Assembly: GCA_028713875.1 (NCBI GenBank)
Contig: JAQTNM010000089.1
Span: 1 to 6,690, forward strand
Origin: Candidatus Omnitrophota bacterium
GTDB taxonomy: Bacteria; Omnitrophota; Gorgyraeia; Gygaellales; Profunditerraquicolaceae
Direction of reading: 5' to 3'
Length of the DNA: 6,690 nucleotides
This document shows positions 1 through 5,501 of this stretch, in pieces (position 1 is the first letter of the stretch; every line of letters begins with the position of its first letter). Under the pieces are notes generated by a model. That model searched no databases, had not been told where the DNA came from, and saw nothing but the letters and a program-made list of their open reading frames with translations. Made by a program: the position numbers and the translations under genes.

Positions 1-147
1 CAGACGATGGGCAGGGCCGGGCTTTTCCGTTACGATAATTCAGACCATGCCATCCTTACGGGGATATACGCTGCGCGTAAATTCCTAGGTAAGGCATATT
101 ATGATGTCTGGTCGGTTAATACAGACGAAGCGTACCTGGAATCTTAG
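1..147 (+). CDS. FAD-dependent oxidoreductase, C-terminal end (partial)
   Basis: Frame 1 is open from the window edge to TAG at 145-147 and gives the last 48 residues of a protein whose start lies upstream. The tail reads G-R-A-G-L-F-R-Y-D-N-S-D-H-A-I-L-T-G, then A-A-R-K-F-L-G, then D-V-W-S-V-N-T. A G-R-x-G-x-x-R-Y-x-N-x-D-H-x-x-L-T-G stretch followed by a closing helix and D-V-W-x-V-N-T is typical of the C-terminal FAD-contacting end of amine-oxidase or protoporphyrinogen-oxidase-like NAD(P)/FAD-dependent oxidoreductases. That assignment is from memory of the family, not a search. The substrate cannot be inferred. The next gene starts about 60 nt downstream on the same strand with no clear terminator between, so the two are probably co-transcribed. 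Confidence 0.7.
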   Translation, partial: QTMGRAGLFRYDNSDHAILTGIYAARKFLGKAYYDVWSVNTDEAYLES

Positions 148-207
148 GTAACGCAAGATATACCGGACACAGGTATTGTGCCCGGAAGCAGGGGGGATAC
201 AGGGAAT

Positions 208-1833
208 ATGCATCTTGGCGTAATAAAAAAATATAAGTACGCTCTTTTATTGACAGCTTTAATCTTATTCCATGCAGTAAACAACTATATTTGGCTAAGG
301 CAGGATAATGAAAGCCTGGGGTATGATGTTATACACCACGCCAATATAACGTTTTCTATCCGTCAGGATCTGCTCAAAATATTTCTTTCCGGGGAAAGCC
401 CCGCAGAAAAATTAAAATCATTCATTTTCCTGTTCACCCATGTCACTCAGGGGTCTTTAGTTTGGCCGCGTTTATTCCATTTTATCGCAGCGCTGATGTC
501 TTCTTTTGTCTCGCATCAGGAGGACGTATTCTTCTGGATCAGGTTTTCCAATATACTTTATTTTGCCATATTGATTGTCAGCATATATCTGTTGGGCAAA
601 AAGATACTCAGCCCGGCGGGAGGGTTCCTTGCCGCATTTTTTATTTCTCTTTACCCGGGTGTATTCGGCCTTTCCCGTAAATACGGGTTGGATTTCCCTC
701 TAATAGCCATAGTTTCTTTGGCGATTTATTTTCTCTTAAGTTGCGATGGGTTTAAAAAACGCTCATACAGTTTATTCTTCGGGATAGCATCCGGTTTGGG
801 TATGCTTATAAAGTGTCAGTTCGCGCTGTTTATTATAGGTCCTTTTCTATATACGGTTTTTCAGGAGTTTATCTCCAGACAGAATAAAAGAAATATCTTT
901 TTGAATATTTCAATTTTCATAACCTTATTTCTGGCTATCTCTTTAGTCTGGTGGCATAATATCCTTTCTTCGGTAAGCAGGATAAGCCTGCCCGGGGATA
1001 TTTCTTTAGAAAAAGGCAGAATCTCGTATAGCCTCATTTATTATCTGGGTGTTTTTTATTATAATATCTCGCCTTTATTGTTTGCAATGTTCATATTGGG
1101 CCTGGCGTATTTGAAGAATCTTAAAAAACTGGGGTTATTCTTTCTTCTCTGGTTTCTTGTCCCGTATCTGTTCTTTTCCTTATTCGTTCTATATAATCAC
1201 GAGCGGTATGTTTTCCCTGTTTTTGGAGCGGTGGCTTTGATTTCCGCAAATGGTTTATTAAGGATCTCGAATAAGAGAATAAAGACCGCTTTAATTTTTT
1301 TCTTTGTTTTCATGGGGTTCATCCAATTTTTTAAACTAAGCTATAATTACTGTTGGTCGCCATTTTTTGCCAGCTCGTGGATAGTCCACCCTCCTCAGAA
1401 ACGTAACCACCGGCTGATCATGACCGAGTTTAATCAAATAATCCAAAGTGATAGTTCTCCGGAAAAAAGCATCGCTATCATAGAAGAGAGATATTTTAGG
1501 GGCGATTCGTGCCTGCTGTTGAGTTATTATCTTAAGCTGCTCAACGATAAAAATGATATTTCTTTAAGCGCCGATGGGGTCATTTGCCCGCGCTCCCAGG
1601 TTTCAGGAGAGTCATTGTCCAAGGTAAATAATTCTGAATTTGTAATTGCTTTTTCTCGCAGTCCCACTGAGCCCGATCTTTCAGGGCTGCTAAGATTTTC
1701 TGATGCTTCAACAAGGGCGGCGGCTCAAGATGCGCTAAGGCAGCTCAGGAAATACAGGATTTTAAAAAGGAGCGTTCTTTCTCCGAATGGAATTGATATT
1801 TTCCTTTTGAAGAAAGAAAAGCCTGCTCCGTAA
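208..1833 (+). CDS. GT39/ArnT-like multi-pass membrane glycosyltransferase
   Basis: This 541-residue, strongly hydrophobic protein has many predicted membrane helices, the first at about residues 11-30. Right after it comes a loop with E-S-L-G-Y-D-V-I-H-H. Its D40 is in the position of the catalytic Asp in the first external loop of GT-C (GT39/PMT/ArnT) enzymes, which transfer sugars from polyprenyl-phosphate donors. Further family-like stretches are the S-L-Y-P-G-V-F-G-L-S-R-K segment and G-L-G-M-L-I-K near residues 190-200. About 135 C-terminal residues are soluble and unassigned. I chose ATG 208 because a purine-rich AGGGGGG lies at 190-196 and the protein then opens with a short basic stretch before the first helix. 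An in-frame GTG at 178 would add ten polar residues. The substrate is unknown; a lipid or surface-glycan role is inferred from family and neighbour. Confidence 0.75.
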   Translation: MHLGVIKKYKYALLLTALILFHAVNNYIWLRQDNESLGYDVIHHANITFSIRQDLLKIFLSGESPAEKLKSFIFLFTHVTQGSLVWPRLFHFIAALMSSFVSHQEDVFFWIRFSNILYFAILIVSIYLLGKKILSPAGGFLAAFFISLYPGVFGLSRKYGLDFPLIAIVSLAIYFLLSCDGFKKRSYSLFFGIASGLGMLIKCQFALFIIGPFLYTVFQEFISRQNKRNIFLNISIFITLFLAISLVWWHNILSSVSRISLPGDISLEKGRISYSLIYYLGVFYYNISPLLFAMFILGLAYLKNLKKLGLFFLLWFLVPYLFFSLFVLYNHERYVFPVFGAVALISANGLLRISNKRIKTALIFFFVFMGFIQFFKLSYNYCWSPFFASSWIVHPPQKRNHRLIMTEFNQIIQSDSSPEKSIAIIEERYFRGDSCLLLSYYLKLLNDKNDISLSADGVICPRSQVSGESLSKVNNSEFVIAFSRSPTEPDLSGLLRFSDASTRAAAQDALRQLRKYRILKRSVLSPNGIDIFLLKKEKPAP

Positions 1834-1903
1834 ACAATTTAAGTCAAGGTCGGCATATCGGTTCGGGCAGGCGCTTTGCAATCAAAAAAGTGTTAGCTAA
1901 ATT

Positions 1904-1928
1904 TTAAAAGCGGAAACTTTTAATTTTT
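1904..1928 (+). terminator. AT-rich hairpin plus T-run, candidate terminator of the glycosyltransferase operon
   Basis: TTAAAAG (1904-1910) pairs perfectly with CTTTTAA (1917-1923) around a 6-nt loop, CGGAAA, and TTTTT follows directly (1924-1928). The stem is only 7 bp and poor in G+C, so it may be weak. Its place, after the glycosyltransferase stop and 25 nt before the next promoter, supports the call. Confidence 0.45.
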
Positions 1929-1952
1929 AAATGGCACTCCCGCAAAAATCTC

Positions 1953-1981
1953 TTGACAGAAGCGGCAAGGAGGAATAGACT
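1953..1981 (+). promoter_or_regulatory. Sigma70-type promoter of the first small-peptide gene
   Basis: A perfect -35 hexamer TTGACA (1953-1958) is followed by a 17-nt spacer and TAGACT (1976-1981), which matches 4 of 6 positions of the -10 consensus. Transcription would begin near 1988 and give an untranslated leader of about 218 nt before the TTG start at 2206. The other two promoters in the window have the same 17-nt spacing. Confidence 0.6.
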
Positions 1982-2098
1982 AATTATTGATATTAAAAGA
2001 TGAAAATTGGGCAGAGGGATAAAGGCTTTGGCCTTGTGCCAAAATTTTCATTCAGATGTCATTTGAAGCATCCTTACCACCGCAGTTTATTCTTGATA

Positions 2099-2200
2099 CG
2101 GCTATCTCCCGTATTGCCCGGGCATAGCCGGATATCCGGCTCTGTTATGGCGTTGACGAGAATTCTTTGCCCTGCTCCTCCGGCTTAGCAAAAAAGGAGG
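2099..2200 (+). promoter_or_regulatory. Structured 5' leader with alternative hairpins and masked ribosome site
   Basis: Several pairings can be read by eye. (a) CGGCTAT (2099-2105) pairs with ATAGCCG (2124-2130), with an inner CCCG/CGGG stem (2108-2111/2119-2122). (b) A perfect 16-nt palindrome (2126-2141) gives a hairpin AGCCGG/CCGGCT with loop ATAT. (c) AGCCGGA (2126-2132) can instead pair with TCCGGCT (2179-2185). (d) CCTCC (2177-2181) can pair with the ribosome site GGAGG (2196-2200). Options a, b and c exclude one another because they share 2126-2130, and c would disrupt d. This is the geometry of a translational switch, but no folding energies or homologues were computed and no known riboswitch class is recognised. 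Confidence 0.35.
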
Positions 2201-2205
2201 TTGTT

Positions 2206-2406
2206 TTGAAGCGAAAAGTGAGAAAAAATAAATGGAAGGCTCCGCGCCTGACTGTGCTTGTCGTTCAACAATCAGAGCAAGACGTCTTAATGCAATGTAA
2301 GGGAGGCACCGGGGGCCCTTCTAACGCCTACACTTTGTGTGCCGGGTGCAGCGAACACCGCGGCGTGACCGTCCCCGCACCGTGTTCGTCTATAACGTCC
2401 TCGTGA
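2206..2406 (+). CDS. Putative RiPP precursor peptide 1, 66 aa
   Basis: The start is TTG 2206, 5 nt after a strong AAGGAGG (2194-2200). The upstream in-frame TTG at 2167 would place that ribosome site inside the coding region. The product has 66 residues. The N-terminal half is basic and carries K9-W10-x-x-P13-x-L15-x-V17-L18-V19, S23, V27-L28 and C31-K32. The C-terminal half is rich in Gly, Ser, Thr and Pro, with Cys at 31, 45, 48 and 60 and a G-G-T-G-G-P stretch at 33-38. It aligns with the second small peptide (5102-5302), also 66 residues. W-x-x-P-x-L resembles the YxxPxL leader motif bound by RRE domains in lasso-peptide systems. A leader-core layout beside radical SAM genes suggests a modified-peptide precursor. 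The cleavage site and modification are unknown, and a small Cys-rich metal-binding protein is the main alternative. Confidence 0.7.
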   Translation: MKRKVRKNKWKAPRLTVLVVQQSEQDVLMQCKGGTGGPSNAYTLCAGCSEHRGVTVPAPCSSITSS

Positions 2407-2654
2407 CCCTATTGATGGTTGCCTCGCTTAGTAATCCGCTTGCGAATTTTTCCCTCATTTGACGATTCTATCCTACTCTTGCCAAAATTACCGCTCGGAT
2501 ATTCTTTAATGCCTTTGCGCATAAGTCTTAACACTTTTAAGTAGTTATTTTCGTCAAGAATCAAGCCTATTCAAAACAAGACCCTTTCCTTTCTTTGCGG
2601 ATAACGATATAAAAATCTTTACTAAAATCTATAAATTTTTGTATTTTTGTTTAA
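2407..2654. other. Intergenic region between precursor 1 and the B12 radical SAM gene
   Basis: This stretch becomes very AT-rich towards the next promoter (about 2605-2654). I see no convincing gene in it. The only hairpin noted is CTTAA (2527-2531) with TTAAG (2537-2541), five base pairs and T-containing sequence after it, too weak to call a terminator. The short reading frames in it have no ribosome site. No cobalamin-riboswitch signature was recognised ahead of the B12-type enzyme. Confidence 0.5.
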
Positions 2655-2683
2655 TTGACTATCATTTTATAGCAAAGTATAAT
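2655..2683 (+). promoter_or_regulatory. Near-consensus sigma70 promoter of the B12 radical SAM gene
   Basis: TTGACT (2655-2660), a 17-nt spacer and a perfect TATAAT (2678-2683) match the sigma70 consensus at 11 of 12 positions. The predicted transcript starts near 2690, so the ATG at 2682, inside the -10 box, cannot be the start codon. The leader would be only about 16 nt, with the ribosome site almost at its 5' end. Confidence 0.75.
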
Positions 2684-2705
2684 GTATCACAAAGGAGAAG
2701 ATAAA

Positions 2706-4889
2706 TTGAAGGCCCTGTTAATCCAGCTTCCTTTTCCGCAGCATAGTTTACAGAAACAATGGGGTAATATCCCCTTGGCCGCAGGTTATTTAAAGGCCGC
2801 CTGTCATAAAATGGGCTTATTGGAAAAGGCAGATATAGAAATTTTAAATGAGCGGGATAGCAATCTGGCCGGAGATGCAAAATTAATTGATATAATCCTT
2901 TCAAAATCACCTGACATTTTAGGTTTTTCGTTATATTGCTGGAATTCAATCCGAAGTTTATTTATCGCAAAAAAGATAAAGAGAAAGTTGCCTCATACGA
3001 GAATCATTGTTGGCGGTCCGGAAGCAACCGCTGAATCAACGTATCTTTTAAACAACCCGGCAATAGATATCGGATGTATCGGCGAAGGAGAATTTACCTT
3101 TGCAGAAATTATAAGCCATATCTTAGAAGAAAAAAATGATTTTGAAAATATTAACGGCATTTTTTTTAGAGAGAATGGAAAAATCACAATTACGCCTCCG
3201 CGGACGATTGCCAAGACTCTAGATATGATACCTTCGCCATATCTGCTTGGGATTATTAACCCTAAGGAATATGACAGGATGTGGATTGAAACCAAGCGAG
3301 GCTGCCCATTTAAGTGCACATATTGCTATGAGGGAAGGCGCCCGCTTCGTTTTTTGCCGCTCAGTGTTACCGAGAAAGAGTTGGAATTGGCTGTCAAATT
3401 AGGCATTAAAACAGTTATTTTCCTGGACTCCTCTTTCAACACTTCGCCGAATTTTGAAAAAATCTGCAGGATTGCCGAAAGAGTTAACAAGAAACGAAAA
3501 TGCATATTCATCGCAGCGCTGAATCCGGAATCCATAACGGAAAACACAGCCTCTATGCTTAAGAGATGCGGATTCTCCGCTGTTGAAATAGGTTTACAAA
3601 GCACTAACCCGGCCGTTTTAAAGAATATAAACCGTCCGGCCAATCTTAAAAAATTTATAGGCGGGGTAAACGTCTTAAGGAGAAAAGGAATCGGATCTGT
3701 TATTGATGTGATTATCGGTTTGCCGGGAGATTCTCTAAAAACATTCAAGGAAACCATCATGTTCCTTAAACATAATAGATTAATCTCGCATGTAACCGTT
3801 TTTCCGCTGCAAATTTTACCCGGCACAAAGCTGGAAAGAGAAAAAAATAAATATGGAATTAAGCATAGGAAGGAACCCCCTCGCCTGGTAATCAAAACTG
3901 ATTCGCTTTCTGAATCCGATATTGAAAAATGTTACGAAATTTTCAACCAGGCTAAATATGGGGGAAAAGACATGAAATCCGGGCCCCAACCGTTGGCGGT
4001 CCCGATGACTTCGCATTTAACAATAGATTATCCGGCCCGGAAAGATCTCGCCAGGAAACAACTGGCCGGTATAGATATCGGACAAATAAATGACCCGATA
4101 ACTAAAATTATAGTAGAACTTGATGCCGATAGGCAAAGTTTGAAAAACATAGATTTATTAGGGAGAAGGTTGAGAAGAAAGATAGGCGATCCTTTAACAA
4201 CCTGGTTTTCGAGCCAGAATATCGGATTAGACTTTAAATTAATAAGATCATTTCTGAGATGCATAGCTATGTCAAACCCCTGCCTGAGGTGGAATGTGTT
4301 TTTAGAAACTCAAAATGAATTCGATCTGTCAATAATTAATGAGATTAAAAGCAGCATTACTCGCGAGAATCATTCCCGGGATAATCCCGTCAAAATCTTC
4401 TTAATTTCTCCTTTCAAAAATAACAGGTTAACCGATAAATGGTTAAACGGATTAAGCAAAATAGTTAATCATATTTGGTATGTTGAATTTACGGAGAAAG
4501 CTAACTGGAATGAAGAACTAGCGCAGATTTTGAAGGAAAGGGATAAGTTGTTTATAGCGGATTTTCATCCCGGTGCCACAATCGGTTTCATTATTAAGGT
4601 GCTTAAATTTATTCGTAATAAAAGAAAAAATGACTATTTTTCATTCAAGAATATTGCTATTAGCCATTTGCAAAAAAAAGATGAAGATTTTATGAAAAAA
4701 GGGATGTCCGCTCCGAGAAAACTTTCTGAATGTATTTTGAGATTTGATAAAGAATTGCAATTATCATCATATGTCTTGCCAAATGCCGAATCCAGAAAAG
4801 ACATCTTAATTTGGAGGTATCTAGTACTAAAGAAAGCCGGTTATTTAACTTCAAAGCAAAAAATAATAACACTCCCTGTTTATGAGTAA
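2706..4889 (+). CDS. B12-binding-domain radical SAM enzyme with unassigned C-terminal region
   Basis: From TTG 2706 (AAAGGAG at 2691-2697, 8-nt spacing) the protein has 727 residues and opens M-K-A-L-L-I-Q-L-P-F-P, a usual start for B12-binding radical SAM proteins. Residues 1-140 form the cobalamin-binding-like domain, with V-G-G-P-E at 102-106 and G-E-G-E at 126-129; no clear D-x-H-x-x-G cobalamin-ligand motif is seen. The radical SAM core spans about 190-415, with the [4Fe-4S] motif C200-x3-C204-x2-C207, then E-I-G-L-Q-S (294-299) and G-L-P-G-D-S (338-343). The last 300 or so residues match no domain I know. Members of this superfamily methylate unreactive carbons or rearrange rings; modification of the flanking small peptides is inferred from position. 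A second frame-internal start, ATG 3972, has GGGGGAAAA ahead of it and might give the C-terminal region alone. Confidence 0.85.
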   Translation: MKALLIQLPFPQHSLQKQWGNIPLAAGYLKAACHKMGLLEKADIEILNERDSNLAGDAKLIDIILSKSPDILGFSLYCWNSIRSLFIAKKIKRKLPHTRIIVGGPEATAESTYLLNNPAIDIGCIGEGEFTFAEIISHILEEKNDFENINGIFFRENGKITITPPRTIAKTLDMIPSPYLLGIINPKEYDRMWIETKRGCPFKCTYCYEGRRPLRFLPLSVTEKELELAVKLGIKTVIFLDSSFNTSPNFEKICRIAERVNKKRKCIFIAALNPESITENTASMLKRCGFSAVEIGLQSTNPAVLKNINRPANLKKFIGGVNVLRRKGIGSVIDVIIGLPGDSLKTFKETIMFLKHNRLISHVTVFPLQILPGTKLEREKNKYGIKHRKEPPRLVIKTDSLSESDIEKCYEIFNQAKYGGKDMKSGPQPLAVPMTSHLTIDYPARKDLARKQLAGIDIGQINDPITKIIVELDADRQSLKNIDLLGRRLRRKIGDPLTTWFSSQNIGLDFKLIRSFLRCIAMSNPCLRWNVFLETQNEFDLSIINEIKSSITRENHSRDNPVKIFLISPFKNNRLTDKWLNGLSKIVNHIWYVEFTEKANWNEELAQILKERDKLFIADFHPGATIGFIIKVLKFIRNKRKNDYFSFKNIAISHLQKKDEDFMKKGMSAPRKLSECILRFDKELQLSSYVLPNAESRKDILIWRYLVLKKAGYLTSKQKIITLPVYE

Positions 4890-4890
4890 C

Positions 4891-4920
4891 CCGGAACGGC
4901 CGGCTGCCCGGATTTCTTTT
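4891..4920 (+). terminator. Weak GC-hairpin/T-rich element after the radical SAM gene
   Basis: Just after the TAA stop, repeated CCGG words (4891-4894, 4900-4903, 4908-4911) can form 4-bp stems, for example CCGG-CTGC-CCGG, followed by ATTTCTTTT. The stem is short, so this is a possible rather than a convincing intrinsic terminator. Confidence 0.3.
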
Positions 4921-5004
4921 CAGGCATATCCCTATTCTAAATATGGCTTTTAGCGCTTAGGCCAAGTGACAAGGAGTCTGATTTTTTACGCAGGTTGAAA
5001 AATA

Positions 5005-5033
5005 TTGACAAATACTCACTAAGAATATATACT
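5005..5033 (+). promoter_or_regulatory. Near-consensus sigma70 promoter of the second small-peptide gene
   Basis: A perfect TTGACA (5005-5010), a 17-nt spacer and TATACT (5028-5033) match the consensus at 11 of 12 positions. Transcription would start near 5040 and leave a leader of about 62 nt. It probably also drives the SPASM gene, which has no good promoter of its own. Confidence 0.75.
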
Positions 5034-5059
5034 TATTTTATCAAAATCTTATATTTAAA

Positions 5060-5097
5060 ATTTCCTCCGCAAAGCCATATTACTGCAATAAGGAAAT
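5060..5097 (+). promoter_or_regulatory. Possible hairpin masking the ribosome site of precursor 2
   Basis: ATTTCCT (5060-5066) is fully complementary to AGGAAAT (5091-5097), which contains the ribosome site AAGGA (5090-5094) of the peptide gene; the loop is 24 nt. A TCCTCCG word (5063-5069) also occurs ahead of the ribosome site of the first peptide (2176-2182). The stem is AU-rich and its stability was not computed. Confidence 0.3.
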
Positions 5098-5101
5098 ATT
5101 T

Positions 5102-5302
5102 ATGCCTAAGGCCGGAAAAACAGCAAAATGGAGCAAGCCAAAGCTGATTGTGTTGGTAAAAAGGAACAGCCAGGAGAGAGTGTTGACTGGATGTAAACAA
5201 AGCGGGAATTCAGGGCCTTACCACGAATATAATGCTTGTCATACTCCGTGCCAACCGAGGGGCGAGCGTGCCGTTTGTTGTTCTGACTCCTGCGCCTCAT
5301 AG
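5102..5302 (+). CDS. Putative RiPP precursor peptide 2, 66 aa, Cys-rich
   Basis: ATG 5102 follows AAGGA (5090-5094) at 7-nt spacing and gives 66 residues, ending at TAG. The N-terminal half is basic and shares with precursor 1 the ungapped positions K9-W10, P13, L15, V17-L18-V19, S23, V27-L28 and C31-K32. The C-terminal half has Cys at 31, 46, 50, 59, 60 and 64, with G-P at 38-39, Y43 and R-G at 53-54 matching precursor 1 after one inserted residue. There is no hydrophobic signal peptide. The gene lies 199 nt ahead of a radical SAM/SPASM gene of the type that matures Cys-rich peptides (sactipeptide or ranthipeptide thioethers are known outcomes), so a modified-peptide precursor is the best reading. 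The actual product is unknown. The minus-strand frame over the same stretch is taken as a shadow. Confidence 0.75.
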   Translation: MPKAGKTAKWSKPKLIVLVKRNSQERVLTGCKQSGNSGPYHEYNACHTPCQPRGERAVCCSDSCAS

Positions 5303-5324
5303 TTTCTTAGCCCTTGTTTTATTG

Positions 5325-5377
5325 GAAACCGGTTTCAGGGATCCCGAAGGCGGCTTCTCTACGAAGTGAATCTTCGG
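5325..5377 (+). promoter_or_regulatory. Inverted repeats between precursor 2 and the SPASM gene
   Basis: A perfect 12-nt palindrome GAAACCGGTTTC (5325-5336) is followed by CCGAAG (5344-5349) pairing with CTTCGG (5372-5377), with a nested CTTC/GAAG hairpin inside (5354-5357/5363-5366). No T-run follows, so it is not a normal intrinsic terminator. It could protect the precursor mRNA end or limit read-through and so set a high peptide-to-enzyme ratio. That role is inference. Confidence 0.3.
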
Positions 5378-5501
5378 TATGCCAAAGCAATGCTATTCTG
5401 GTCAGCTACCTTATCCTCCGTATAGCCCGTCATTTATGGCAAGCGCTTTACTAGTTTGTCATCACAGAAGAGAACCTCATAGCTTAGAACCGATATAAAA
5501 G

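Noticed and set aside
178..207. GTG 178 as start of the glycosyltransferase
   Set aside because: It adds ten polar residues of no evident use, has no ribosome site at good spacing, and ATG 208 fits the expected short basic N-terminus.
462..680. 72-codon + strand frame inside the glycosyltransferase gene
   Set aside because: It lies wholly within a well-supported gene in another frame, so it is treated as a shadow.
2000..2188. 62-codon frame (ATG 2000) in the leader of precursor 1
   Set aside because: It has no ribosome site, contains the palindromic hairpin region, and its product has no recognisable features. A leader role through translation is possible but unsupported.
2407..2705. Cobalamin riboswitch ahead of the B12 radical SAM gene
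   Set aside because: The promoter lies just upstream of the start and leaves a leader of only about 16 nt, too short for a riboswitch; no conserved B12-box was recognised.
2662..4872. Several minus-strand frames of 60-189 codons across the B12 radical SAM gene
   Set aside because: All are antisense to a gene with clear domain motifs; none shows a recognisable family, and their composition is that of antisense shadows.
5106..5300. Minus-strand 64-codon frame over precursor 2
   Set aside because: The plus-strand frame has a ribosome site, a consensus promoter and a paralogue in the window; the minus frame has none of these.
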